Source: Bacteroidia bacterium (GTDB lineage: Bacteria; Bacteroidota; Bacteroidia; Bacteroidales; Azobacteroidaceae). Taken from it: a stretch of 21,717 nt of DNA. The position numbers and the translations under genes were made by a program. Where the stretch lies: assembly GCA_025996815.1 (NCBI GenBank), contig BNTT01000042.1, positions 1 to 21,717 on the forward strand, written 5' to 3'. The notes below the pieces were generated by a model. That model saw nothing but the letters and a program-made list of their open reading frames with translations. It was not told the DNA's origin and did not search any database. Each line of letters starts with the position of its first letter. Positions within the stretch are counted from its first letter, which is position 1. This document shows, in pieces, positions 1 to 7,627 of this stretch.

Positions 1-530
1 AAGCACTTCGCTTAGCCAACATACCGCATGTTTACGATGTGACGCATGCAATAGCCATCATGCTTGAAAAACTGTATAAAAATGATGAGATATTTAAGAA
101 ATTAACCAGCGATATGGGTAAAATGCGGTTGAAATTATGCTAAGCATGTCTGAAGGTTTTAAAATCAACACCCAACAGTACGAAGCAAGAATTGTTTAAC
201 ATCTTATTCATTGAATATCTGGATAATAACATGCAACAAAGGAGGAGAAAAAAAGAAACTTTAATGTGTTGCGATGATATTATTGAAACCATTTTTGGAA
301 GATACAAGAACGAACTAAATCAAAATCCGATGAACGGAAAAACCGATATGGCACTGATAATACCGGCAATGACGTCCAACTTAGATGAAAAAGAAATCAT
401 GAAAGTAATAGACGGGAATACGACAAAACAGATAAAGCAATGGCAAAAAGATAACCTCTGTGACTCCTTATCTGTCAAGAGAAATAAGTTTTATAATATG
501 GATATGGTTGGTTGTTTTTTTTCTAAATGA
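1..530 (+). pseudogene. transposase pseudogene, 3' part, interrupted by a stop
   Basis: One reading frame is open from base 3 to a TAA at 141-143, then open again in the same frame to the TGA at 528-530. The upstream part contains IPHVYDVTHAIA and MGKMRLKLC. The downstream part contains CCDDIIETIFGRYKNEL and ends KQWQKDNLCDSLSVKR. This order resembles the C-terminal half of DDE transposases common in Bacteroidetes, where an aspartate-TH motif is followed by a DIIE-FG-YK motif. Homologues, as I recall them, have a further stretch between the RLKL and KVLK segments, so the stop probably sits at an internal deletion junction. The 5' end lies outside the window. A start at 192 would give only 112 residues and no complete catalytic domain. 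The family assignment is from memory and uncertain; that it is a broken transposase is fairly likely. Confidence 0.6.
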
Positions 531-536
531 AGCGAT

Positions 537-716
537 TTACGCCACCCCACCCGCCGCGCCGTGCAACGCATCCCAAAACTGAGGCGCAAACGCCTCCGGG
601 TCAGGATTGTCCCGCGTTTTAGCAAGCATAATGCCCGAAACCGGCAATAAGACGAAAATAATCAGCAGTGCGATTGACACAACTGCCCGCTTGTTGATTT
701 TTTTTGTTGTGCTCAT
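537..716 (-). pseudogene. truncated N-terminus of a DUF4405-like membrane protein
   Basis: A 59-residue minus-strand frame begins MSTTKKINKRAVVSIALLII and continues FVLLPVSGIML, a basic N-terminus followed by one good transmembrane helix (residues about 12-32). It ends FWDALHGAAGGVA and then a stop. DUF4405 proteins, as I know them, start this way and continue after a W-x-x-x-H segment into further helices with a G-I-x-H motif, which is missing here. The frame stops seven bases from the transposase stop codon, so the simplest reading is that the mobile element cut the gene and supplied the stop. Whether the fragment is expressed is unknown. DUF4405 membership is a judgement from a short sequence. 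Confidence 0.5.
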
Positions 717-886
717 TTGTTATTGTTTTTTAATTTGTTTGTATTCATTCATATATTATTTTATCTCAATTGTTTCCAAATATTTTTTGTATTGGGGCTT
801 GCGTCTATCACCGGCTCGTTTAAGCCGACTGCCCAATTCATCCTCTACATACCTGTTTCTATAGCCCATAACCGCATTTTAATCTC

Positions 887-1001
887 CATTAGTAAAAATG
901 TAAACGTTTCATTAGTAAAAATATGAATGTTTCATTAGTAAAAATAGAAGCATTCCATTAGTAAAAATATAAACGTTTCATTCGTAATTTTGTGAGTTTC
1001 C
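887..1001. repeat. 23-bp tandem repeat, four good units plus one degenerate
   Basis: Units start at 887, 910, 933 and 956, each exactly 23 bp and each opening CATTAGTAAAAAT. A degenerate fifth unit (979-1001) starts CATTCGTAATTTTG. Units 1 and 4 end in the palindrome AAACGTTT; units 2 and 3 differ there. There is no spacer between units, so this is not a CRISPR array. The period is not a multiple of three, and no gene covers it. It could be a short VNTR or a row of binding sites ahead of tamB and the divergent truncated gene. Confidence 0.85.
985..992 (+). promoter_or_regulatory. candidate -7 box for tamB
   Basis: TAATTTTG matches the Bacteroidetes -7 consensus TAnnTTTG and lies about 60 bp before the tamB start. 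It falls inside the degenerate fifth tandem-repeat unit. No clear TTTG -33 element is seen at the expected distance, so the call is tentative. Confidence 0.3.
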
Positions 1002-1052
1002 GGCTGCGAAATTACAAAAAAATTTTGAGTGTTGTTGCAAGATTGGTAAATT

Positions 1053-4000
1053 ATGTCTATTTTTGTGCAAAATTTCGTACCTATTAAAAAGTTTATACAT
1101 ATAGTGATGTACACCTTCGCTGCTTTGGTGGGCGTGGTGGGGTTGGTTTATCTGTTGTTGTGGCTGCCGCCCGTGCAACGGAAGGTTAAGGATTTTGTGC
1201 TGGATATTGTGGTGGAAAAAACACATAATCGGATGAGTATCGGAACGTTAACGTTTCGTCCGTTCAATCATTTGCAGTTGGAGGATGTGTATGTGGAGGA
1301 TTTGCAGCACGACACCCTGTTTTATGCTGCCGAGTTGTCGGCGGGGTTTGATATTTGGGAGATGCTCAACAATCACCTGCTCGTCAAGTCGGTGGATGCG
1401 GCGGATTTTGTGATTAATATCGACAAGAATACGCCCGATTCGGCGTATAATTTCCAATTTCTCGTGGATGCGTTTGTTGACCCTGCCGATACGACGACGG
1501 CATCTTCGATGCGCATCGAGCTGCGGGATATTACCCTGAGTGGCGGGCGGGTCAATTATGATGCCGATTCGCTGGCGGTGTATCTATCTGATATTCAGAC
1601 GATTATGGACTTGAAGTCTATCGACCTCGACAATTTGGATGTGAATGTCAAGCAATTTTCTTTCGCCGAAAACAGTGGATTTCAACTAAAAAATCTGCAA
1701 TTTCAAATATTGTCGCGCGACAATTCGCTTAATGTTAATGATTTTGTGCTTGAATTGCCCCGTTCACAAATACAATTGCCCAACGGTCGCTGCGGGTTTG
1801 ACTTGCACGCTTCCCAACCCATCACCGATTATCAAATGGCGGTTGGCGGGCACATTGATTTTGCCGATATTGCCATGCTGATGCCTGCGGTGAGCCATTT
1901 GACGGATATTTTGACATTTTCGGGGGAGATTAGCGGCACATTGCCGGAAATCGCGGTTACAGCCTTTCAGGCGGACTATGGGAAGCGCATTCATTTGAAC
2001 GCTACGGGGGCGATTCAGGATTATGAGCACCTTGAAACGTCGCCTGTTCGGTTGGATTTGAAGCAGTTGGCGGTGAATGGTTTGCGGCAGGCGTTTGAGG
2101 GGGTTGCCGGTCAAGGCGGCACGGATATGCCAATGCCCCTTGGGATTGATTTGAGCGGCTCGTTGGGCGGCACACTGGCTGATTTGGTGCTCAATTTGCG
2201 GATGGGAAGCGACAAGGGGGATATTTCTGTGGACGGGCAGGGCGGCTATGATTTGAAAACGGGAGCGGCTAAATTTGACGCGAATGCTGCCGTCAGCCGC
2301 TTCAACGTGGGCTTTTTGATGCAGGACACGCTGTTTGGATTTGCCGACCTGACGATGGGCATCAAAGGCGAACTTACGCCCAAAGGCGACATCAACGGCG
2401 AGGCGCAATTAGACGTACAACGCTTTGATTTTCAGGGATATGCCTACTCCAAAATTCACGCTGAAGCGGCGGTGCAGGGCAACGCTATCCGTGTGAAAGC
2501 GCAGAGCGACGACCCCACCGTGCAGTTCCGCCTCCGCTCCGAAATCGCGGGGTTTGACCCCGAAAAGATGCAGGCTTCCCTGTTTGTAAACCGTTTGGAG
2601 TTGAGCACAGACAATGGGTGCTTCATCGAGCCGCGTTTCAGGCTCACCTATCAGGCGGAGGACAGTGCGCACAAGCATTTGAGCATCGCGTCGCAGCATA
2701 TCAACGCCACGGTGGATGGAAAATTTACCTACACGGGGCTGACGGAGGTGTTCAAGGAAAATTTCCCCGTCCTGTTTGGCTATGCCAAGGTGTATCCGAA
2801 GTTGAAAGACAAATTTGACGAAACGATGACTTTTCGGGTGAGTATGAACCACCTGAACTCACTGGCGGAGGCTTTGGAACTCCCCCAAACCATCCCCGAC
2901 TCCATCCTCTTTACGGGGAAATACAGCCACGCGGGCGAAAAATTGAAGTTCTCGGCGAGTGCCTACACGCTGTTTACTGCCTCCGACACCATCCAGTTGA
3001 GCCTCTCGCTGACCAAGGTGGGCGATTTTCCGCGCGTGCTGATGGAAATCAACAACCATTCCAACACATACAACCTCGACGGCGCGATTGACGTCGCTAT
3101 TGAGATGCTGCCGCACATTGGGCAGGCTATTCCCGATATGAACATCACGCTCAACCCCTCTGTATGGGTGCTCAACGACACCTGGTTTGATATGAACCCC
3201 GCCACGGTGGAAATTCGCGACGGGCGATACACGATTCGGGACTTCTCCGTGAGCATGAGCGACCACCCCGACGAATACGTCAAAATCAACGGCACGGCAT
3301 CGACCCTGCGCGACGACAGCCTCACGATAGACGTATCGCGCTTTCAGATTGGCTCGCTGCTGAATGCCGCGAAAATGCCGGTGCCGCTATCCGGCATGGC
3401 GGACGGGCGCATCACTACGCGGCAGATTTTGGCGAAGCCGTTTGTGCTGTCGCGCGGCTTCGCGGTGAAAGACATCATTTATGCCGGCAACGAACTTGGC
3501 AATTTGAGCGTAACAAGCGGCTTCAGCGGTGCCCGCAACAGCGTGTTTATCCGCGCCTCGCTGGGCAAAGGCGATGCCGTGCCGTCGGTGGTGTCGGGGA
3601 TGCTATTGCCCGAAAAAGATTCTATGTCGCTGACGGCGAACATCCAAGACATTGAACTGAAATGGTTTAAGGATGCCACCGCCGGTATGCTCTACGGATT
3701 GGACGGCAAAATAGCCACCAAACTGAAAATTTCCGGCACGATGAGCCGTCCCGAAATCGCCGGACAGGTCTATTTCAACAAAGCGCAGATGGGCATCACG
3801 ATGCTCAACACCAAATATTCGCTCAACGACTCGATTGAAATCACCCCGCACGCCGTCAATTTCAATAAAATGACCATCATGGACGAAAACAAGCACACGC
3901 TGGTGGCTAACGGCTCCATCACGCACGACTGGTTTATCAACCCGAATCCGAAAATCAGCCTCACGATGAGCGATTTTCAGGTGCTGAACAATACGAGGCA

Positions 4001-5228
4001 GACCGACAGCCTGATTTACGGCAACCTGCGGCTCAACGGACTACTCAACATCAAGCGAAGCAACCGCGACTGGCTCGTAACAGGCACGCTGACGCACGCC
4101 AACAACTCCAAAGTGACGCTCAACGTGCCCTTCTCGGCGAGCACGGCAGAACGCTACAACAGCATCACCTATGTGGATTCGACGTGGACACCGCTGACGG
4201 CAATCGCCGATAAAACCACCCCTCAAGCCCCCGACGCGGAGACTTTCCCGCTCAAAGTGGAATTTTCCATCTGGCTCGACCGCGGATTGACGATGGGTGC
4301 GGTGCTCGACCCGTCGACGGGCAATACGGTGCAAATGGCGGGCAACGGCGCGATTACAGTGAAGTACGATATGACCGCTCCAATGGCTTCTGCCCTCAAC
4401 GTGACGGGCGATTACACCGTCGAGAACGGCAACGTGTCGATGTCGGTAGCCAATCTGGTGCGCAAGTCGTTTGCCATTCAGGAAAACGGGAAATTAGTCT
4501 TCCACGGCAATCCGATGGCAACCACGTTTGATATGACGGCGATTTACAAGACGCGGGCAGACCTGAACATCCTCGACCCCTCGTTCGACAATATCGTAGC
4601 CAACCCCAAAGTGGCGGTGAACTGCGAACTCTCGGTGAGCGGCAGCATGGAAAAGATGACGCTTGGCTACGATGTGAAGTTGCCCGGCGAGTCGGAAGAC
4701 GTGAATCGCAAAATGGCGGGACTGCTCTCGTCCGACAATCTGAAAGTCAAGGAGATGGCTTACCTGCTGGCTTTCAACACCTTCACGCCCCTGCGGACGG
4801 ATGCCACGGAGACCTTCGCCTCCGGTCGGATGCTCTCCTCGCTGGCATCGCTCACCACCGGACAGTTGAGCAAAGCCCTCTCCAACGCACTGGGCGACAA
4901 CTGGTCGATAGGAGCCGACGTCCGCTCCAAAGACGATTTCAACAACGTGGATATGGATTTGAACGTGAGCACCGCGATTTTCGACGACCGCCTCACCATC
5001 AACGGCACCGTGGGCTACAGCAACGACCCCTCCAAACGCCAAAACTTCACCGGCGATTTCGACATCGAATACAAACTCATCCCCACCGGCAACATCCTCC
5101 TCCAAGTCTATAACGCAACAAACAACCAATACTACGAGCAAGCCCCCACCACGCAGGGCGTAGGCGTGGTCTATAAAAAGAATGCCCGCACATTCGGGGG
5201 GCTGTTTCGGAAGATTGGGAAGAAATGA
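1053..5228 (+). CDS. tamB: TamB-like translocation/assembly module protein (DUF490)
   Basis: This 1391-residue protein has a basic N-terminus and one membrane anchor (residues about 16-38, YTFAALVGVVGLVYLLLW). An AsmA-like N-terminal region, a very long repetitive beta-rich middle, and a C-terminal TamB domain (roughly residues 1000-1391) follow. The C-terminus contains AYLLAFNTFTPLR and ends GVGVVYKKNARTFGGLFRK, as in Bacteroidetes TamB proteins. Such proteins are thought to bridge inner and outer membranes and move lipid or outer-membrane protein substrates with a BamA-type partner (TamA). No tamA is visible here. The start at 1053 precedes the anchor by a sensible distance; the ATG at 1107 would leave almost no cytoplasmic tail. 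Its last 22 bp, which run just past the stop, are repeated at 5753-5774. Confidence 0.9.
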   Translation: MSIFVQNFVPIKKFIHIVMYTFAALVGVVGLVYLLLWLPPVQRKVKDFVLDIVVEKTHNRMSIGTLTFRPFNHLQLEDVYVEDLQHDTLFYAAELSAGFDIWEMLNNHLLVKSVDAADFVINIDKNTPDSAYNFQFLVDAFVDPADTTTASSMRIELRDITLSGGRVNYDADSLAVYLSDIQTIMDLKSIDLDNLDVNVKQFSFAENSGFQLKNLQFQILSRDNSLNVNDFVLELPRSQIQLPNGRCGFDLHASQPITDYQMAVGGHIDFADIAMLMPAVSHLTDILTFSGEISGTLPEIAVTAFQADYGKRIHLNATGAIQDYEHLETSPVRLDLKQLAVNGLRQAFEGVAGQGGTDMPMPLGIDLSGSLGGTLADLVLNLRMGSDKGDISVDGQGGYDLKTGAAKFDANAAVSRFNVGFLMQDTLFGFADLTMGIKGELTPKGDINGEAQLDVQRFDFQGYAYSKIHAEAAVQGNAIRVKAQSDDPTVQFRLRSEIAGFDPEKMQASLFVNRLELSTDNGCFIEPRFRLTYQAEDSAHKHLSIASQHINATVDGKFTYTGLTEVFKENFPVLFGYAKVYPKLKDKFDETMTFRVSMNHLNSLAEALELPQTIPDSILFTGKYSHAGEKLKFSASAYTLFTASDTIQLSLSLTKVGDFPRVLMEINNHSNTYNLDGAIDVAIEMLPHIGQAIPDMNITLNPSVWVLNDTWFDMNPATVEIRDGRYTIRDFSVSMSDHPDEYVKINGTASTLRDDSLTIDVSRFQIGSLLNAAKMPVPLSGMADGRITTRQILAKPFVLSRGFAVKDIIYAGNELGNLSVTSGFSGARNSVFIRASLGKGDAVPSVVSGMLLPEKDSMSLTANIQDIELKWFKDATAGMLYGLDGKIATKLKISGTMSRPEIAGQVYFNKAQMGITMLNTKYSLNDSIEITPHAVNFNKMTIMDENKHTLVANGSITHDWFINPNPKISLTMSDFQVLNNTRQTDSLIYGNLRLNGLLNIKRSNRDWLVTGTLTHANNSKVTLNVPFSASTAERYNSITYVDSTWTPLTAIADKTTPQAPDAETFPLKVEFSIWLDRGLTMGAVLDPSTGNTVQMAGNGAITVKYDMTAPMASALNVTGDYTVENGNVSMSVANLVRKSFAIQENGKLVFHGNPMATTFDMTAIYKTRADLNILDPSFDNIVANPKVAVNCELSVSGSMEKMTLGYDVKLPGESEDVNRKMAGLLSSDNLKVKEMAYLLAFNTFTPLRTDATETFASGRMLSSLASLTTGQLSKALSNALGDNWSIGADVRSKDDFNNVDMDLNVSTAIFDDRLTINGTVGYSNDPSKRQNFTGDFDIEYKLIPTGNILLQVYNATNNQYYEQAPTTQGVGVVYKKNARTFGGLFRKIGKK

Positions 5229-5230
5229 AA
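5209..5230 (+). repeat. left copy of a 22-bp direct repeat at the tamB 3' end
   Basis: The segment starts GGAAGATTGGG and ends GAAATGAAA, and includes the tamB stop codon. It is identical over 22 bp to 5753-5774. The two copies bracket the toxin-antitoxin remnant, as would attachment sites or an insertion-associated duplication. Confidence 0.85.
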
Positions 5231-5241
5231 ATGCCGATTAA

Positions 5242-5378
5242 TTCATCTTCGATAATGATTGTATCGTGGTTCTTTTCAATGGATTCAGAAAACACCCGAA
5301 AACGAAATTAATAAAGCAATAAAAATAAAGGAGGATTATTATGCAAACAAACAATTCAATGATAACAAATATAAGTGA
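5242..5378 (+). pseudogene. HigB/RelE-type toxin remnant (Gp49-like), frameshifted
   Basis: Two short frames together match the C-terminus of phage Gp49-like HigB toxins. Bases 5242-5286 encode FIFDNDCIVVLFNGF. Bases 5286-5378, in another frame, encode QKTPENEINKAIKIKEDYY and then a stop at 5376-5378. Intact relatives usually read NGF-QKKTQ-KTP at this point. Here the join is GGATTCAGAAAACACCC, consistent with loss of 13 bases within a short AAA/CAG-rich repeat. The N-terminal half is missing; a TAA at 5239-5241 and the tamB end lie directly upstream. The downstream frame overlaps the start of the antitoxin by 38 bp, the normal higBA arrangement. No functional toxin can be made from this. Confidence 0.65.
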
Positions 5379-5640
5379 ACAATTAGAAAGAGAGTTTGGA
5401 AAACACGGCACCCCCGAGCGAGCCAAATTCGATGAGGAAGCATACGCTTTCTATGTAAGTCAAGTATTGGTTGACGCTCGCAAAAATGCGCGACTAACTC
5501 AAAAAGAACTTGCCGGAAGGATAGGGGCTGACAAGTCTTATATTTCACGAATAGAGAATGGAATAACCGTTCCGAGTGTGGCTACGTTCTATCGCATGGT
5601 ATCAGCCCTTGGACGTTCCGTTGAATTAGTTCCGGTTTGA
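5341..5640 (+). CDS. HigA-like XRE-family antitoxin, orphan
   Basis: This 99-residue protein has a C-terminal XRE/Cro helix-turn-helix at about residues 45-95: LTQKELAGRIGADKSYISRI with the usual Q-x-x-L-A and S-x-I-S-R-I-E pattern. Its N-terminal arm contains GTPERAKFDEEAYAFY, as in HigA antitoxins that follow a Gp49-like HigB. An excellent ribosome binding site, AAAGGAGG at 5327-5334, lies 6 bp before the ATG and fixes the start. The toxin gene directly upstream survives only as a frameshifted C-terminal fragment, so this antitoxin stands alone. It could still act as a DNA-binding repressor or neutralise related toxins made elsewhere. The unit sits between 22-bp direct repeats. Confidence 0.8.
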   Translation: MQTNNSMITNISEQLEREFGKHGTPERAKFDEEAYAFYVSQVLVDARKNARLTQKELAGRIGADKSYISRIENGITVPSVATFYRMVSALGRSVELVPV

Positions 5641-5752
5641 TTTTGAATATAAAAGTTTTATGATTATCGTATTATTATTTGGATACGAAACAGTTCAATA
5701 AATACATAGAACAGTTATTTTTTAATCTACTCTGATTGTTACGCCGAACCAG

Positions 5753-5774
5753 GGAAGATTGGGAAGAAATGAAA
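5753..5774 (+). repeat. right copy of the 22-bp direct repeat
   Basis: This is an exact copy of 5209-5230. Read in the tamB frame it encodes KIGKK and a stop, so it is a displaced scrap of the tamB 3' end. It lies just before the spt promoter, suggesting that tamB and spt were once direct neighbours. Confidence 0.85.
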
Positions 5775-5829
5775 GTCCGAATTTTGAACATTTTTTGCGT
5801 TTTTTGTGCATCATCTGAAAAAAATATAG

Positions 5830-5837
5830 TATCTTTG
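5830..5837 (+). promoter_or_regulatory. spt promoter -7 box
   Basis: TATCTTTG fits TAnnTTTG. A TTTG at 5803-5806 may be the -33 element, though the spacing is a little long. Transcription would start around 5844, about 20 bp before the ATG at 5865. This argues against the longer in-frame start at 5736. Confidence 0.55.
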
Positions 5838-5864
5838 CGGCTTACTTTACAAATTGAATCAGAA

Positions 5865-7082
5865 ATGAATCTGTTAGAGAAAAAATTGTCGGCAAGTCCT
5901 GTTTGCAAGGAAGCGCAGCAGGCAAGAGATAAAGGCATTTATCCCTATTTTCGCGCAATTGAAAGCGACCAGGATACGGAAGTAACTATCAATGGCAAAC
6001 GGGTGTTGATGTTCGGGTCAAACGCCTACCTCGGCTTGACCAACCACCCCAAAGTGAAAGAGGCGGCGCTGGAGGCAGTCAAAAAATACGGCACAGGGAT
6101 GGCTGGGAGCCGCTTTCTCAACGGAACGCTCGACATTCACGTTGCGCTGGAAAAGAAAATCGCCGCGTTTTTGGGCAAAGAGGATGCCCTCATGTATTCC
6201 ACCGGTTTTCAGGTGAATTTGGGGGTCGTTTCGGTTCTCACGGGGCGCGAGGACTATATTTTGTGGGACGAATTAGACCATGCCTCCATCATTGAGGGGC
6301 ATCGGCTGTCGTATTCGCAAAAATTGAAATACCGGCACAACAATATGGATTCGCTGGAAAAACAACTCCAAAAATGCGAGCCTGACAAGGTGAAACTCAT
6401 CGTCACAGACACTGTTTTCAGCATGGAGGGCGACATCGCCAACCTGCCCGAAATCGTGCGTCTGGCGCGGAAATACAACGCCGTCATCATGGCAGACGAG
6501 GCGCACGGCTTGGGCGTGTTGGGTCGTCAAGGGCGCGGAGCGTGCGACCACTACGGCGTGTTGTCCGACGTGGATTTGGTGATGGGCACGTTCAGCAAGT
6601 CGCTGGCTTCGATTGGCGGATTTATCGCCGGCACCAAGCCTGTGATTGAGTTTTTGCGCTACACGTCGCGCCCCTACATTTTCAGTGCCAGCAACACCCC
6701 CGCGGCAACGGCGGCTGCCAACGCGGCGTTCGACATCATGGTGAGCGAGCCGGAGCGCAACGCGCACCTGTGGAAATTGACCCATTATGCCCTCGAACGG
6801 TTCCGCGCGATGGGCTGCGAAATCGGGCGTACCTCCACGCCAATCATCCCGCTGTTTATTCGCAACAACGAAAAAACCTTCGCCATCACAAAAGAACTGT
6901 TTGACAATGGCGTATTTGTCAATCCGGTGGTTTCGCCGGCGGTGGCACCCACCGACACACTGATTCGCTTCTCACTGATGGCAACGCACACATTCGAGCA
7001 ATTGGATTTTGCGCTGGATAAGATTGAAAAAGTACTGCAAAAAGCGGGTGTACGACAAATTGCCCATTCCCCAAAAAAATAA
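5865..7082 (+). CDS. spt: serine palmitoyltransferase, PLP-dependent
   Basis: This 405-residue alpha-oxoamine synthase condenses serine with a long-chain acyl-CoA to give 3-ketosphinganine, the first step of sphingolipid synthesis. Visible features are FGSNAYLGLTNHP (50-62), GMAGSRFLNGTLDIH (78-92), the PLP-stacking histidine region DELDHASIIEG (135-145), DEAHG (211-215) and the PLP lysine K245 in GTFSKSLASIGG. The GSRFLNGT and FVNPVVSPAVAPTDTLIRFS wording fits Bacteroides serine palmitoyltransferase better than 2-amino-3-ketobutyrate ligase or BioF. The frame extends upstream to 5736, but that part crosses the promoter and the 22-bp repeat and has no family similarity, so the start at 5865 is chosen. 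Confidence 0.85.
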   Translation: MNLLEKKLSASPVCKEAQQARDKGIYPYFRAIESDQDTEVTINGKRVLMFGSNAYLGLTNHPKVKEAALEAVKKYGTGMAGSRFLNGTLDIHVALEKKIAAFLGKEDALMYSTGFQVNLGVVSVLTGREDYILWDELDHASIIEGHRLSYSQKLKYRHNNMDSLEKQLQKCEPDKVKLIVTDTVFSMEGDIANLPEIVRLARKYNAVIMADEAHGLGVLGRQGRGACDHYGVLSDVDLVMGTFSKSLASIGGFIAGTKPVIEFLRYTSRPYIFSASNTPAATAAANAAFDIMVSEPERNAHLWKLTHYALERFRAMGCEIGRTSTPIIPLFIRNNEKTFAITKELFDNGVFVNPVVSPAVAPTDTLIRFSLMATHTFEQLDFALDKIEKVLQKAGVRQIAHSPKK

Positions 7083-7085
7083 TGC

Positions 7086-7093
7086 TAACTTTG
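7086..7093 (+). promoter_or_regulatory. candidate -7 box for the RelE/ParE-type module
   Basis: TAACTTTG fits TAnnTTTG and lies just after the spt stop, 32 bp before the antitoxin ATG. A TTG at 7060-7062 is a possible -33 element. Confidence 0.5.
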
Positions 7094-7124
7094 CAGAAAA
7101 TTATTCATCTAAAAACAAATAAAT

Positions 7125-7292
7125 ATGGAACAGTTACAACCGGTGCGACATGCACAAACGAGAGAGTATGTAGATGAGTTGCCTCAATATGATGAGGCAT
7201 TCGAGAGAGCATGGGCTAAAGGGATTACAGCCGAAGAATTGAAGGAGCGTATGCACAAACACATTGAAGCATGGCCATGGAAAGAGAGATAA
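7125..7292 (+). CDS. small putative antitoxin of a RelE/ParE-type pair
   Basis: This 55-residue, strongly charged protein begins MEQLQPVRHAQTREYVDELP and ends AWPWKER. It contains YDEAFERAWAKGITAEELKE, which looks like two amphipathic helices. I recognise no DNA-binding domain. Its job is inferred from position: it comes first in the pair and its last codons overlap the start of a RelE/ParE-like toxin gene. A -7 box lies 32 bp upstream. Small non-DNA-binding antitoxins before such toxins are common in Bacteroidetes. Confidence 0.65.
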   Translation: MEQLQPVRHAQTREYVDELPQYDEAFERAWAKGITAEELKERMHKHIEAWPWKER

Positions 7293-7600
7293 TCTTTTCA
7301 GATGACGTTGATTTGTATTTGAATGAATTAGCGATTGTGCTTTTCGAAAAAGGCTATTTTTGTTTTCCGGAGAGTGCCCAAGCCTATGTGGATGGTATTA
7401 TTGATTTCATGATAGAGAACATTGGCATTCGCCCCGGTAGAGTAGCACCGCCCTATTTCAGTCAATATGGACCGAATTTGGAGTATATCAGATACCCTGC
7501 AAATAAACACACATCATGGTATGGCTTCTATCAGCAGGTTGTGAATAGGTTTTATGTTTGGCACATCACCAACAACCATGTAGCAGCGCAGTATTTTTGA
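7271..7600 (+). CDS. RelE/ParE-family toxin
   Basis: This 109-residue protein has the RelE/ParE layout: a beta strand at the start (REIIFSDD), two long helices (VDLYLNELAIVLFEKGY and SAQAYVDGIIDFMIENI), then strands. The C-terminus has WYGFYQQVVNRFYVWHITNN and ends HVAAQYF; homologues show T-x-W-Y-x-F and NNH-x-x-AQY. Proteins of this fold inhibit translation or DNA gyrase; which applies here cannot be told. Two ATGs lie six bases apart (7271 and 7277) and either could start translation; both overlap the antitoxin end. The hexosaminidase operon begins only 27 bp after its stop. Confidence 0.7.
   Translation: MAMEREIIFSDDVDLYLNELAIVLFEKGYFCFPESAQAYVDGIIDFMIENIGIRPGRVAPPYFSQYGPNLEYIRYPANKHTSWYGFYQQVVNRFYVWHITNNHVAAQYF
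7592..7599 (+). promoter_or_regulatory. weak candidate -7 box before GH20
   Basis: TATTTTTG at the end of the toxin gene fits TAnnTTTG and would give a leader of about 22 bases, as for spt. No TTTG stands at the usual -33 distance. If it is not used, the hexosaminidases depend on read-through from the toxin-antitoxin promoter. Confidence 0.3.
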
Positions 7601-7627
7601 ACAGTTAAATAAACTCAAATATTTTCT

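Larger units (their letters stand above)
717..1052. other. AT-rich gap between the truncated gene and tamB
   Basis: No convincing gene is present. The minus strand holds a 37-residue charged frame (869 down to 756, starting MGYRNRYVEDELGSRLKRAG) that could be a tiny gene or a tail fragment; I do not recognise it. Two overlapping plus-strand frames (607-864 and 717-926) are hydrophobic shadows of AT-rich sequence. The gap also holds the 23-bp tandem repeat at 887-1001 and the probable tamB promoter. Confidence 0.5.

Noticed and set aside
607..926. Two overlapping plus-strand hydrophobic frames
   Set aside because: They run through low-complexity T-rich sequence antisense to the better supported DUF4405-like fragment and have no family features.
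887..1001. Possible CRISPR array
   Set aside because: Units are contiguous 23-mers without spacers, and no cas gene is near.
5656..5668. 13 bases (TTTTATGATTATC) shared with the left end of the palindromic element (11978-11990)
   Set aside because: Too short and AT-rich to claim a common origin; the partner inverted end is absent.
5736..5864. Upstream extension of spt (43 extra residues)
   Set aside because: It crosses the 22-bp repeat and the promoter box and does not resemble the family N-terminus.
5865..7082. 2-amino-3-ketobutyrate CoA ligase (Kbl) or BioF
   Set aside because: The same fold, but GSRFLNGTLDIH and VNPVVSPAVAPTDTLIRFS fit serine palmitoyltransferase better; no tdh or biotin gene is adjacent.
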